Below are positions 9,073 through 18,249 of a stretch of DNA of 52,061 nucleotides, piece by piece; positions within the stretch are counted from its first letter, which is position 1, and every line of letters begins with the position of its first letter. The notes below the pieces were generated by a model, which ran no database searches, was not told where the DNA came from, and saw only the letters and a program-made list of their open reading frames with translations. Position numbers and translations under genes: made by a program. The stretch covers positions 1-52,061 of the forward strand of contig JAFGSA010000057.1 of the NCBI GenBank assembly GCA_016934855.1, given 5' to 3'. Source of the DNA: Elusimicrobiota bacterium. GTDB lineage: Bacteria > CG03 > SLGR01 > JAFGSA01.

Positions 9073-10197
9073 ATGAAAAATATTTTTCTTTTTATACTGT
9101 ATTTGACTACAGTGCTGCTTATCCCCCTCAAGGCATACTCCGGACAATACCCGGACAAACTGACTGTAGCGCCGCGGCAGCCCAACGAGAAGGACCTCGA
9201 TAAGGAGACGAAAGTAAAGCTCATGGATGACCCCGCCCGCAATACAGTGACCCCCCCCGGCGACATAATTGATGTGCTTAATATCCGGCCCGGGATGGAC
9301 GTTCTTGACATAGGCGCAGGTTCGGGGTTCTTTACCTTTCCCTTCGCAGACGCGCTAAAAGGGTCGGGGAGAGTATTCGCAACCGAGATCGATCAGGACA
9401 TGATAGATTACATTTCCGGGAAAGCCGAAAAGGAAGAATACGGCAATGTCCTTCCCGTACTTGTTTCCCCCGACGGTCTGGATCCTTTCTATAAAGAACA
9501 TGTTTTCGATATAATCTTCCTTATAAACGTCTACATGGTACTCGAAGACAAGGAAGCCTATTTCAGGGAACTCAGGCCTTCCCTCAAAAAAAGGACAGGA
9601 CGCCTGTACATAATAACGTTCGCCAACAACCCGCTTTTCAGCAAACTCGAATTCGGCGACTTCCGGAAGATCTTCATGATCCTTTCACGAGACCCGCTCG
9701 CCGGCCCGGTCAGGAAAAGGCTGGGCGGCAGGCTGGCGGAATTCATAAACGGCCGGAACGGCGGCGATATACCCCCGGACATAAAATCCGACACCGTTGA
9801 AGCGTTCAACCGGCTGCTGTCCGACCGCTTTTTATACACGGACATACTGGGATACTACTCATCCGACGCGGAACGCGTTCAGATACACAGGATACTCCAT
9901 CCGGCAGACCTGGAACTCTCGAAGTGGCTGTATAACCGGCTGAACGCGGAAGGTGTCTTTGATGACGGAAAGAAAAAACTTTCTGACGAGCAAAGCCGTA
10001 TGCTGCGGCGCCTGAACAGGGCTGTTATATACGGCATCTTCGGCATGGACGAGCTCTTCAGCTTCAAGGGCCGCGATGTCAACTCCGACGAAAAAGAAAC
10101 CATCGTCCGCACGATGAAGAAAGCCGGATATAAGTTCGTCCGAGAGCACGACATACTGCCCATACACCGTTTCTATGAGTTTAAACGCAAGAATTGA
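9073..10197 (+). CDS. predicted exported class I SAM-dependent methyltransferase
   Basis: Residues 1-24 form a typical signal peptide: Lys2, then a long hydrophobic stretch ending in KAYSG. A class I methyltransferase domain follows, with motif I DIGAGSG at 79-85 and the acidic residue ATEID after the second strand (104-108). The first about 220 residues therefore look like a Rossmann methyltransferase. The C-terminal about 150 residues are helical and unassigned; a KKAGYKFVREHD-like element near the end resembles the terminal strand of such folds. Several predicted bacterial methyltransferases (COG4798-like) also carry signal peptides, but SAM availability outside the cytoplasm is unexplained, so the signal may instead act as an anchor. 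The stop overlaps the next gene by 23 bp. The substrate is unknown. Confidence 0.7.
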   Translation: MKNIFLFILYLTTVLLIPLKAYSGQYPDKLTVAPRQPNEKDLDKETKVKLMDDPARNTVTPPGDIIDVLNIRPGMDVLDIGAGSGFFTFPFADALKGSGRVFATEIDQDMIDYISGKAEKEEYGNVLPVLVSPDGLDPFYKEHVFDIIFLINVYMVLEDKEAYFRELRPSLKKRTGRLYIITFANNPLFSKLEFGDFRKIFMILSRDPLAGPVRKRLGGRLAEFINGRNGGDIPPDIKSDTVEAFNRLLSDRFLYTDILGYYSSDAERVQIHRILHPADLELSKWLYNRLNAEGVFDDGKKKLSDEQSRMLRRLNRAVIYGIFGMDELFSFKGRDVNSDEKETIVRTMKKAGYKFVREHDILPIHRFYEFKRKN

Positions 10198-11617
10198 TCC
10201 TTCGATAATAGACGCGGCCGACGCTGTCATCTCCGATTACTCGAGGCTGAGGGAAGCCGGCCTGATAAATCTGGAGGGAACTTTTTTCCCGTCGGTGCAC
10301 TATCCCCCTATTACGATGTACCCGCAGATCAGCCAGGAAGATCTGTTCAAGAGCTACAGTAATCCCGAAAACGGCCTTTTTGATGTCTATGTACACATAC
10401 CCTTCTGCCTTAAATTATGCACATTCTGCCACTACCCGGTAAAAACCGGCGCCGCCGCGGCGGAAAAAGACGGATACCTTGATGCGCTTGAAAAGGAAAT
10501 GGACATATACATGCGCGTTCTCGGACTCGAAAAGATAAAAATGCGTTCTGTCCTCGTGGGAGGAGGAACTCCTACCTACCTGACCCCCGGTCAGCTCGAG
10601 AGATTCCTGAGATATTTCACCGGCAAAGCGGACCTGTCCAAATGCACGCAATTCTCGTACGACGTCGACCCTCCCACTCTGCTCGGCGACGATGGTAAAG
10701 AAAGGCTGCGGCTGATGAGAGAGTACGGCGTCGACAGGCTGACAATCGGCATCCAGGCCCTGGACGACGGTATCCTCAAAGCCATGAACAGGCCCCACGA
10801 CGTGGACCAGGCGCTCAGATCAATAGAGGAATCCAGAAAAGCTGGATTTAAAGTTAACATAGAATTTATCTACGGATATCCTTACCAGACGCTGGAAGAC
10901 TGGGTCGCAACGCTGGAAAAAGCCGTATCTCTCGACGCTGAAGAAATACAGTTATATCAGCTTAAAGTAATACCGTACGGCGACCTTAACGGAACGATAC
11001 TGAGCGATTTCAGGAAAAGCAAGGCGGATTTTCTCACAAAGGAAACGACCTTGAGGATGAAATCCTGCGCAATATCTCTGCTGGCCCAAAGCGGCTATAA
11101 CGAGAACCTGACCAGGGTCTTCACAAAGACAGCCCGGGATTTTTCCCATTACGCGCATAACCAGTGCTGCATGCTGTATGACGAGATCGGTTTCGGACAG
11201 ACAGCGTTCAGCAGCCTGCGCGACAGATTCGGACTGAATACCCTGGATCTAGACAAATATTACTCATGCATAGGCCGGGGGCGCCTGCCCCTCGACCGGG
11301 GCCTGGTAAGAGACAAAGAAGAACAGATCCGCTGGAGCATAATCCTGCCGCTGAAAAACCGCAGGGTCATTAGAAAATATTTCGACAAGGTCTCAGGGGT
11401 GCCGCTGGAGAGTGTCTTCCGCAGGAAAATAGGAGTCTTAAAAGAATTCGGCCTTGTATCGGAAGACAGCAATTTTCTGTCACTTACGCCGCTGGGCCGC
11501 TTCTTCGCCGATGAAGTATGCCATCAGTTTCATTCCCCGGAATATATGCCTTTCCCCAGAGATGCATATTCCGCAGGGCCCCTGAATCCCCATAACCACA
11601 CCGATCCTTACTCGTAG
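10175..11617 (+). CDS. radical SAM protein, HemN/HemW (coproporphyrinogen III oxidase)-like
   Basis: The 480-residue protein has the HemN-type signature VYVHIPFCLKLCTFC (cluster cysteines 78, 82 and 85), LVGGGTPTYL, LTIGIQALDDGILKAMNRPHD, and NIEFIYGYPYQT in the expected order. A HemN C-terminal-like winged-helix region follows, with LTPLGRFFADEV near residue 455. Family members include anaerobic coproporphyrinogen dehydrogenase, the heme chaperone HemW and methyltransferases of the same architecture. No haem genes are adjacent, and clustering with other radical SAM enzymes suggests a specialised role. The ATG at 10175 overlaps the methyltransferase by 23 bp, implying coupling. The gene ends 5 bp from the convergent EamA gene. 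Confidence 0.8.
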   Translation: MSLNARIDPSIIDAADAVISDYSRLREAGLINLEGTFFPSVHYPPITMYPQISQEDLFKSYSNPENGLFDVYVHIPFCLKLCTFCHYPVKTGAAAAEKDGYLDALEKEMDIYMRVLGLEKIKMRSVLVGGGTPTYLTPGQLERFLRYFTGKADLSKCTQFSYDVDPPTLLGDDGKERLRLMREYGVDRLTIGIQALDDGILKAMNRPHDVDQALRSIEESRKAGFKVNIEFIYGYPYQTLEDWVATLEKAVSLDAEEIQLYQLKVIPYGDLNGTILSDFRKSKADFLTKETTLRMKSCAISLLAQSGYNENLTRVFTKTARDFSHYAHNQCCMLYDEIGFGQTAFSSLRDRFGLNTLDLDKYYSCIGRGRLPLDRGLVRDKEEQIRWSIILPLKNRRVIRKYFDKVSGVPLESVFRRKIGVLKEFGLVSEDSNFLSLTPLGRFFADEVCHQFHSPEYMPFPRDAYSAGPLNPHNHTDPYS

Positions 11618-11622
11618 CCCTC

Positions 11623-12513
11623 TTATCCGGCGAATAACATGGAAACGCCAGCGACTGCCAGCAGTGCCCCCGCTATAGTATGCGGATATATCTTTTCCCT
11701 GTAGATAAGAAAGGTCATCGGCAGTATAAACAGGGGAGTTGTGGAATTAAGCACGACGGCTATCGAAGCGTCAATATATTTCAATGAGAGAATAAAGAGC
11801 CAGAAACCCCCGAAAATAGCAATGAATACCGTAAATAACATGAGGAATAGCGTCCTTCGGTTCAGCATCGGCGAAAGCCAGGTGCGTATCCTTCCTTTTA
11901 ACATCCCAGCCGCGAATACCCCCGCCCCGCCCCAGAACAGTCTTATACATGTCGCCTGTATGGCGGACATTTCCTTTACACCGATCTTGGCCAGTATGAT
12001 TCCCGCTGCCGTGCACAGGAACGAGAGGAGAGCTGTCAATATCCCTTTCATCCTGAAATCCCTGCCGCCGGCATCCGTATTTTTTTCCCACAGGATCCAG
12101 TAAACGCCCGCCATAGTCAGTATCATGCCGAACCAGGACATCCTGCTGGGCTGTTCGTGCAGCACTAACAGTGACAGCACGACCGTGATGACAGGCCCCA
12201 GAAGTCCCAGCAGCACCAGGAGCCTGGGCCCCAGCTGCATCAGTGCTTTGAAATACAGGGTATCTCCAGCCGCGATGCCCAGAAGACCGCTCAAAGAAAG
12301 GAATATAAAGGCTCTTGATGTCACAGGCTCCACGCCTATAACCGCCAGCACGGCGCCGAGATACATTATACCTATCACGGATTTTCCCAGCGTCATGCCG
12401 AAGGGAGTGACATCGTCTCCCACTTTCCTGAATAAAATAGAGCTGAATGCCCACGACGCCGCGGACAGCAGCGCCGCCGCGCTTCCTATTAAGAGATACA
12501 CGGATCCCGACAT
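11623..12513 (-). CDS. EamA/DMT-family inner-membrane transporter
   Basis: The 296-residue, strongly hydrophobic protein has about ten predicted membrane segments in two EamA-like halves (roughly residues 7-140 and 155-292). Typical elements are AASWAFSSILFRK near the start and YIDASIAVVLNSTTPLFILPMTFLIYRE-type sequence in the second half. This fits the drug/metabolite transporter superfamily, which moves small metabolites or lipid-linked sugars across the inner membrane. It is the last gene of the minus-strand unit with the GT-C-like proteins, 51 bp after the upstream stop. A GGAAG about 8 bp before the ATG is a plausible Shine-Dalgarno. Export of a lipid-linked or small precursor for the envelope pathway is a reasonable but unproven role. 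Confidence 0.8.
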   Translation of the reverse strand: MSGSVYLLIGSAAALLSAASWAFSSILFRKVGDDVTPFGMTLGKSVIGIMYLGAVLAVIGVEPVTSRAFIFLSLSGLLGIAAGDTLYFKALMQLGPRLLVLLGLLGPVITVVLSLLVLHEQPSRMSWFGMILTMAGVYWILWEKNTDAGGRDFRMKGILTALLSFLCTAAGIILAKIGVKEMSAIQATCIRLFWGGAGVFAAGMLKGRIRTWLSPMLNRRTLFLMLFTVFIAIFGGFWLFILSLKYIDASIAVVLNSTTPLFILPMTFLIYREKIYPHTIAGALLAVAGVSMLFAG

Positions 12514-12564
12514 TATACTGCTTCCATTATATATAAGGCCCTATTCTGCGGCGGCATGAGTCAT

Positions 12565-14301
12565 TCATCTCCCGTCATCCGACAACCTGAACCCGCTCTT
12601 TATGCCATCGCCCCTCAAATGCAGCAAACATAACGGGGGCCCGTCGTAACCGCCGAGATAAGTCCTTTCGGCCGCGCAGGGCAGTTCCGCGTCCCGGCAC
12701 TCCCTGGTACCGAGCGGAATATTGACGGCTATCCCGTTATACCTGATCTTCTTTAATCCCGGCTTCTCATAATTCCTGTAGATCATTATATCATTTTTCC
12801 CGACTTTCGGGAGCATATCCGCCATCCTGACGGTTATTCCAACCTGCGCCGCGCAGAGAAGCGCGGCCAGCATTATCCTCCTTGATCCCGGATTATTCCG
12901 GCATATCAAATACATCAGAAGCGCAGGCGCACCGCAGAAATACGTGAGTACCGCGCCCAACCCGTATCTTTTCGCAGGCACCGGGAGCCACAGTATGACC
13001 CCGGCAAGACCCAGATAGAACATCACATAATACGATACCGTTCTTAAATCGAGTTTTTTCGCGGCCAGAAACCCGAGAAAGAACATATAAAAAAGCGTAA
13101 CAAGCGGCAGCGATACCACTATTCTCATAAAACCGGGGCTTGTTATGCAGTTCCTGGCGAACCATACGGGGACCCATTCCCTGAAAGACATCCCGGCTAT
13201 CTCAAAATACGGCTTTAACCATATTCTCCCGTTTAAGTTATACAGAAAATCGGTTTTCGCGAACTCAAGCGGTACTTTCCAGTCGAAATTAAAGAGGTCT
13301 ATCTGGTAGACGGGGTACACCAGGTATCCGGACAGCATGATATTCCTTATTAACCAGGGAAAGGTCACGGCTACGACTACCGCTGCCGCCGCGATGATGC
13401 TCTTCACATTATGTCTCGTTCCCGCATTAACCGCGACAACGTATGCCGACGCGAGCAGCAGGAATATGGTGTTATACTTTACGGTTACCGCAAAGGCGGA
13501 GAACAAGACAAGCATGACCGTTTTCGCGTCGAATATCTTCATGCTTTTTTCTTCGATCTTCTCTAAAAACAGCACGAAGACCGTCCAGTAGAATACGGCA
13601 TTGACCATGTCGGGACCGACGGAGTTCACATAGATGGGGTATTCGTCGATGAAAACCGGCATGAGGACCATAAGGAACCTGAAATAACCGCTCAATCTAT
13701 TGCCGATGCCCGTCATGGCGTAGATGTATGCCAATATAAATAACAGCCCGTTGAGGTCATAGAATCCAGGGATGAACGGAAATGCGCCGTGAAACAAGGC
13801 GGCGACCTGATGCCATGAAGAGCTGAACGCCAGCCGCCCGCTCAGGTTACCCAGTCCTTTCACCGTGCCGTACTGTGCTATCCATTTTACCGTCTGCTCA
13901 TAATAGACGCCCTCGGACCCGCTTACGGGCCGCTGCGAAGATATTATCAGGATGCTTGCGGACCACAGTGCTATGAACAACAGCGGTACTATCCCCGAAC
14001 CTTTCACAATATCATATTCCGCGAGCAGAGATTCCGTCACCTCTTTCCTGTTACCCAGCAGGTAGACCATGGCAAGAACGAAAAACGCCAGATTGACCAT
14101 GTAGCCGATTTTCACGAATAGCGACACATACGATGTCAGTGTCGCCAGGATGACCAGACCGGTCAGCGCCAGGAGAACGGCCCGGGGATATTCCGCGTCT
14201 CTACCCCCGAAAAGATACTTATTGAGGTAATGAAAAAATGCGTGCCCGCACAGCAGGGCCAGTATAAAAACATATGTCCAGATTATTAAACAGGCGATCA
14301 T
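12565..14301 (-). CDS. polytopic membrane protein, GT-C-like (LIC_10190-like)
   Basis: The 578-residue protein has around twelve hydrophobic segments and a short hydrophilic C-terminal tail (from about residue 525). The region WIAQYGTVKGLGNLSGRLAF followed by SSWHQ (residues 138-163), then the TFPWLIRN...SGYLVYP segment (about 325-345), resemble large bacterial membrane proteins annotated LIC_10190-like and, more generally, GT-C glycosyltransferases that use polyprenyl-phosphate sugars. The start ATG overlaps the TGA of the upstream TPR gene (ATGA), so the two are translationally coupled. A role in extracytoplasmic sugar transfer to a lipid or protein is inferred from the fold type and the neighbours. 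Confidence 0.6.
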   Translation of the reverse strand: MIACLIIWTYVFILALLCGHAFFHYLNKYLFGGRDAEYPRAVLLALTGLVILATLTSYVSLFVKIGYMVNLAFFVLAMVYLLGNRKEVTESLLAEYDIVKGSGIVPLLFIALWSASILIISSQRPVSGSEGVYYEQTVKWIAQYGTVKGLGNLSGRLAFSSSWHQVAALFHGAFPFIPGFYDLNGLLFILAYIYAMTGIGNRLSGYFRFLMVLMPVFIDEYPIYVNSVGPDMVNAVFYWTVFVLFLEKIEEKSMKIFDAKTVMLVLFSAFAVTVKYNTIFLLLASAYVVAVNAGTRHNVKSIIAAAAVVVAVTFPWLIRNIMLSGYLVYPVYQIDLFNFDWKVPLEFAKTDFLYNLNGRIWLKPYFEIAGMSFREWVPVWFARNCITSPGFMRIVVSLPLVTLFYMFFLGFLAAKKLDLRTVSYYVMFYLGLAGVILWLPVPAKRYGLGAVLTYFCGAPALLMYLICRNNPGSRRIMLAALLCAAQVGITVRMADMLPKVGKNDIMIYRNYEKPGLKKIRYNGIAVNIPLGTRECRDAELPCAAERTYLGGYDGPPLCLLHLRGDGIKSGFRLSDDGR

Positions 14302-15071
14302 TGCTGCGGCATGTTTACCCTGTCGAATATTTTTACATATCCGGCTATTCTGGCGGCTTTTTTCATTTCATCCCGTCTTTCGTACAGATATTCCAGGTCC
14401 CTGTACGCACACACCGCTTCCGGGTTTAATTTCATCATCTTCAACATATATTTTTCGGCGGTTTCCCAGTCCTCCTTCTGTATATGCAGTCTGCTCAATT
14501 CCAGCATGGCGCCATAATCATCTTCATCCGACTTTAAAAGGCTATTGAGAATTTCTTCCGCTTTCGAATTTTCACCTATCAAAAGATACAGTTTAGCAAG
14601 CTCCACGCTGATATCCGCCGCATTATTGCCGAGGCTCATCGCTTTTTCAAGAAGTCTTTCGGATTTTCCCGTATCGCCTTTCCCTGCGGCGATTTTTGCG
14701 AGCAGGACATAAACGTACGGGTTCCCGGGATCGGTTTCCTCCGCCGTCTTCAGAAGCTGCGCCGCCCGGCCCGGCTTTTGCAGGGATATGTATAATTGCG
14801 CCAGGTTCACATATACCCATGCATTACCCCCGTCTATGTCTACGACCCTTCGGCAGGCACGCTCCGCTGTTTCGTACCGGCCGTCCCGCATGCAGCTTGA
14901 AGCGACACTGTTAAGGGCCCACGCGTTCACCGAGCTGTCAATGTCAATCCCGGTATCGGGCAGGGGTTTCATGCCGGCATAAAGCAGCAGAAGCAGCGGC
15001 AGAACAGGAATATTTGCCGCCAACAGCCTGAGGACTGGTTTCATATCCGCCCGGACGGTACCTGACGGCAT
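14298..15071 (-). CDS. membrane-anchored TPR-repeat protein
   Basis: An N-terminal hydrophobic segment (about residues 12-30) is followed by tandem tetratricopeptide repeats from about residue 50 to 245. Readable units include AWVYVNLAQLYISLQKPGRAAQL, the next repeat with PYVYVLLAKIAAGKGDTGKSERL, and ISVELAKLYLLIGENSKAEEIL. The protein is probably anchored in the inner membrane with the TPR domain in the periplasm, acting as a scaffold. The start may be the ATG at 15071 or the ATG at 15044, whose product begins MKPVLRLL and gives a cleaner signal anchor. It sits between two GT-C-like membrane proteins and overlaps the downstream one by 4 bp, suggesting an assembly role with them. Confidence 0.75.
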   Translation of the reverse strand: MPSGTVRADMKPVLRLLAANIPVLPLLLLLYAGMKPLPDTGIDIDSSVNAWALNSVASSCMRDGRYETAERACRRVVDIDGGNAWVYVNLAQLYISLQKPGRAAQLLKTAEETDPGNPYVYVLLAKIAAGKGDTGKSERLLEKAMSLGNNAADISVELAKLYLLIGENSKAEEILNSLLKSDEDDYGAMLELSRLHIQKEDWETAEKYMLKMMKLNPEAVCAYRDLEYLYERRDEMKKAARIAGYVKIFDRVNMPQQ

Positions 15072-15100
15072 CTGCGCGGTGCTTTCATAATAAAGATTTT

Positions 15101-16681
15101 CTATCTCTCATAAAGCAGTTTCAAATCACCGGTGTCAAAAGGAAAATTATATTCTGCCATATCCCTGTTCTTATATATCCTTTCGAACCCGTAAGCCGTT
15201 CTGCCAGGAATAAAATCCGGGATGAACTCATTATCGGTGCCGGCGCGACCGATAAACAGCACTTTTCTCTTTGAATTACCGATTATTTCGGCCAGGTTCT
15301 TCTCGTCGTATATTTCCGCTATGCTCACAACGCACTGATGCGGCGGCCCGTACATGACCTTCATATCGTATATACCCCAGCTCAAACAGATTATCGTATA
15401 ATCCTCCGCGAACTCCTTGTTCAGAACTTCGTTAATCCGCTGTATTCCGGGAAAAGTGTACTGCTGATTCTTGAAATTTTTTAACCCCGAATACATGTGT
15501 ATGTTCAGCAGGATGAACGCCGCGAACAACACAGCAGTAATTTTACCGGATTTGACCTTGGAATACAGGTAAACGACAGCGAGCTGCAGGAAAGAAACGG
15601 GAAGTACGGCATTGTGTATAGCTACCGTTTTACCGGGAAGGATAATGACCGCCAGTGTTATCAGGTACGCCGATATTCCGGCTGCGGCAAAATCAACGGG
15701 GATACCGGCCGCCCGGCATTTTTTTACGGCATATACAATGAATATCAAAGTAATAAGCATCAGGGCGATGCCCTCCCACCTTGCGCCGGTCCCGACGCTG
15801 AATATCTTGTGCGAGCACAGATACGGATTGACCATGTATTCGTATATGTAATAGTAGATTTTTGCCGGCATCATCGCACTTACTTCCCTTATGGAATCGA
15901 AGTAAGTACCGCCCCCCCTGGTTTTGGAGTTCAGCAGGACAAACGTAAGCGCCGCGGCAATCAGCGCCGCGGACGCTGCTTTCAGCAGATACTGTTTTCT
16001 GACTATGAGCTTATAATTGCCTTTTCTCAACGCCCCGTACAGATATACAGTTAGAATACCCGGCAGCAGCGACACGAAAGAAACCTTGGTCCAGATACCG
16101 GCAAACAGCAGGGCCGCGATATAGAAGAGATAACCTTCTCCCTTCTGTTTTTCGCCGGTGATGTATAAATGCCTGTATATAAGATAACAACACGCATAAA
16201 GTATGAGCATCTGGAGTCCGGCCGACCCCGTATCCACAATATGAGGGAACGCATAGGTCATATTGCATATTAAGAATATGAAACATATAGAAGCGTTTAC
16301 CCTGAACATCCTGCCCAGTATAAGCGCCTGCAGGAGCAGTATCATCATACCCATGAGCCTGACCGAATAAGGGGAGTCCCATCCTTTATACACGGGAAAA
16401 TATATCAGGGAGGGGATAATACCTATATACATATATCCTCTTAAAGGCAGGAAAAGGTTCCCGGCAGGCGCAAGGTCGTAAACCCCGGAGGTATCGAAAC
16501 AGATACTATGGGTAAGAGGCTTATAGTAGACGAATTCGCCCATACTGAACGTTATTTTGTCCGAAAAGAAGCGGGGTATGACCATCGCCCCTGCCGTCAA
16601 GGCCAGGAACAGATACAGTACGTTCAGCCGGCCCGTCTTAATTAATATCCGCTTAATACTCCTGCCAAGACCGATATTCAT
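15101..16681 (-). CDS. polytopic membrane protein, putative GT-C glycosyltransferase
   Basis: The 526-residue protein has about ten to twelve hydrophobic segments, starting at residues 20-37, followed by a soluble C-terminal portion from about residue 410. The first extracytoplasmic loop (residues 40-80) contains several acidic and aromatic residues, as in GT-C enzymes where a catalytic Asp/Glu lies there, but no diagnostic motif can be assigned. The gene opens the minus-strand unit 16681-11623. A TATAAT hexamer ends 5 bp before the ATG. A role in transferring sugar from a lipid-linked donor is inferred from topology and neighbours only. Confidence 0.5.
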   Translation of the reverse strand: MNIGLGRSIKRILIKTGRLNVLYLFLALTAGAMVIPRFFSDKITFSMGEFVYYKPLTHSICFDTSGVYDLAPAGNLFLPLRGYMYIGIIPSLIYFPVYKGWDSPYSVRLMGMMILLLQALILGRMFRVNASICFIFLICNMTYAFPHIVDTGSAGLQMLILYACCYLIYRHLYITGEKQKGEGYLFYIAALLFAGIWTKVSFVSLLPGILTVYLYGALRKGNYKLIVRKQYLLKAASAALIAAALTFVLLNSKTRGGGTYFDSIREVSAMMPAKIYYYIYEYMVNPYLCSHKIFSVGTGARWEGIALMLITLIFIVYAVKKCRAAGIPVDFAAAGISAYLITLAVIILPGKTVAIHNAVLPVSFLQLAVVYLYSKVKSGKITAVLFAAFILLNIHMYSGLKNFKNQQYTFPGIQRINEVLNKEFAEDYTIICLSWGIYDMKVMYGPPHQCVVSIAEIYDEKNLAEIIGNSKRKVLFIGRAGTDNEFIPDFIPGRTAYGFERIYKNRDMAEYNFPFDTGDLKLLYER

Positions 16682-16686
16682 ACCTG

Positions 16687-16692
16687 ATTATA
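16687..16692 (-). promoter_or_regulatory. TATAAT -10 element immediately before the start codon (leaderless candidate)
   Basis: A consensus TATAAT on the minus strand is followed by CAGGT and then the ATG at 16681. A start site 6-8 nt downstream would coincide with the start codon, giving a leaderless mRNA. I see no good -35 hexamer at 16-18 bp. Confidence 0.3.
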
Positions 16693-16757
16693 CAATTTGA
16701 CCGGAAAAAATGAAAATTAGCAGCCTGAATAAGATCGCGCCTTGGCGGGAAACCCGC

Positions 16758-16786
16758 TTGAATCCGCAACTGGTATTAGGTAAAAT
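16758..16786 (+). promoter_or_regulatory. candidate promoter for the glycosyltransferase/radical SAM operon
   Basis: TTGAAT (16758-16763) and TAAAAT (16781-16786) are separated by 17 bp, giving a leader of about 107 nt before the GTG at 16900. A GCGGG-AAA-CCCGC hairpin lies just upstream (about 16745-16757), and a GCCGC-A-GCGGC palindrome lies within the leader. This is the only obvious start point for the operon that runs to 30993. Confidence 0.45.
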
Positions 16787-16899
16787 AATCGAATATTCTC
16801 AATAAAAAGATCTATAGTTATATATTTTGCCGTATCCCGTTATTGTTAGCCGCAGCGGCATACAGCAGCCGGATGCATTAAGAATAGGTTTACTCGGAC

Positions 16900-18249
16900 G
16901 TGACAGCACCAAAGTACAAAAAACTATTAGTGATCGCGCAGAACGACATAGTATTCAGTAATCCTCTTTCGATAAAGAGGTTCTACTCGATGCTCGCGGC
17001 TCTGTCAGGGAAATACAGGGTATATCTTTTGACCAACCTGGCCAATAACTTCGAGTCTTCTTATCATTCCAAGCTAAAGCGGGTTGCAGCCGGGCAGATA
17101 TCCGTACGGTCTCTGGAGACCCTGCTGAAGAAGCACCGGTTCCGCCTGATAATCATAAAGAACTATTCTCTCCTCAGGGGCTCGCTGAGGACCGTAAGGT
17201 CCGTTTCGCCATCGACCCCGCTGGCAGTGTACGATGACGATGCTTCCCTGCTCTTTAACGGGAAAATGCACGGTTTTCTGCGAGGATACACGGATGAAAA
17301 ACGGACGGGCACGCTGATGTCGTACGCCAACGCCGATTTCGTGATTACGGAAAAAGAGTCCGACAGCAGGGCTCTGCTCAGGGCCGGCATGAAGACAGGC
17401 GTCACGGCTCTCAGATGGAAAAAAGGGCCGGCGCCCGACCAAAACCGGCTCTTCTCTATACTGGAGAAACCCGGGGTTCCGGCGAGACGGCTTTCCCGTA
17501 AACCGGCCTCCGTTCTTATCCTGTGCCACAATCAGCTGCGGCATACCAGGAAATGCATAGAGAGCGTGCTCAAATACACGGACATTCCGTATGAACTCAT
17601 ACTTATCGATAATAATTCCTCGGACGGCACGAGAAAGTATCTGGAATCCGTACCCGGAGCCACGGTAATCTTCAACAGGAAGAACCTCGGCTATGTGCTG
17701 GGGAACAACGCCGCCATAAGACAGGCAAAAGGCGATCATGTGGTGATCCTGAACAATGATACGGTAGTTACGGAAGGCTGGCTGAGAACCATGATAACCT
17801 GCGCACAAGCCGGCAGGAACATAGGCATCGTGGGGCCCAGGACCAACACCGCCAACATCGGCGCGCAGAACATAGACGAAGTTCCTTATAAGACCCTGGG
17901 ACAGATGCATAAATGGGCACACCTTTTCGGTCTTCGCAACCGGGCTGATTGGTTCGAGACCCTGTGGCTAACCGGTTTTTGCCTGGTAATCAAGAAAGAA
18001 GTCATAGACAGGGTCGGGGTTTTCGACGAACTCTTTGCGCCCGGCTGTTATGAAGACTTCGATTACTGCCTGAGAGCAAGAAAAGCCGGGTACAAGATCG
18101 TCTGCTGCGGTGACGTTTTTGTTCACCACAACAAGCATAAAAGTTATGGTGAAAACACATTTTTAAGACTCAACAGGGAAAACCAGCTGAAGTTCGTGAA
18201 GAAATGGGGCCTGCCGGCCCTGAAATTGATGTACGATAACCTGTCATGA
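16900..18249 (+). CDS. family 2 glycosyltransferase with N-terminal Rossmann-like extension
   Basis: The 449-residue protein has a GT2 (GT-A fold) domain from about residue 203: SVLILCHNQLRHTRKCIESV, LILIDNNSSDGT (234-244) and the metal-binding region VVILNNDT (281-288). It ends with GCYEDFDYCLRARKAGYK, as in rhamnosyltransferase-like GT2 enzymes. The first about 190 residues form a separate alpha/beta region resembling the N-terminal half of a GT-B enzyme, without an obvious donor site. The start is GTG with an AGG-containing stretch upstream. The last bases overlap the first radical SAM gene (ATGA), so sugar transfer and the radical SAM chemistry are translationally linked. It is cytoplasmic, probably at the membrane, and transfers a nucleotide-activated sugar to an unknown acceptor. 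Confidence 0.8.
   Translation: MTAPKYKKLLVIAQNDIVFSNPLSIKRFYSMLAALSGKYRVYLLTNLANNFESSYHSKLKRVAAGQISVRSLETLLKKHRFRLIIIKNYSLLRGSLRTVRSVSPSTPLAVYDDDASLLFNGKMHGFLRGYTDEKRTGTLMSYANADFVITEKESDSRALLRAGMKTGVTALRWKKGPAPDQNRLFSILEKPGVPARRLSRKPASVLILCHNQLRHTRKCIESVLKYTDIPYELILIDNNSSDGTRKYLESVPGATVIFNRKNLGYVLGNNAAIRQAKGDHVVILNNDTVVTEGWLRTMITCAQAGRNIGIVGPRTNTANIGAQNIDEVPYKTLGQMHKWAHLFGLRNRADWFETLWLTGFCLVIKKEVIDRVGVFDELFAPGCYEDFDYCLRARKAGYKIVCCGDVFVHHNKHKSYGENTFLRLNRENQLKFVKKWGLPALKLMYDNLS

Noticed and set aside
9558..9845. Minus-strand frames within the methyltransferase and HemN-like genes
   Set aside because: They are shorter, without motifs or ribosome-binding sites, and the plus-strand genes have clear family signatures.
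16740..16760. GCGGG-AAA-CCCGC hairpin between divergent genes, considered as a terminator
   Set aside because: No gene on either strand ends there; both neighbours start from this region.
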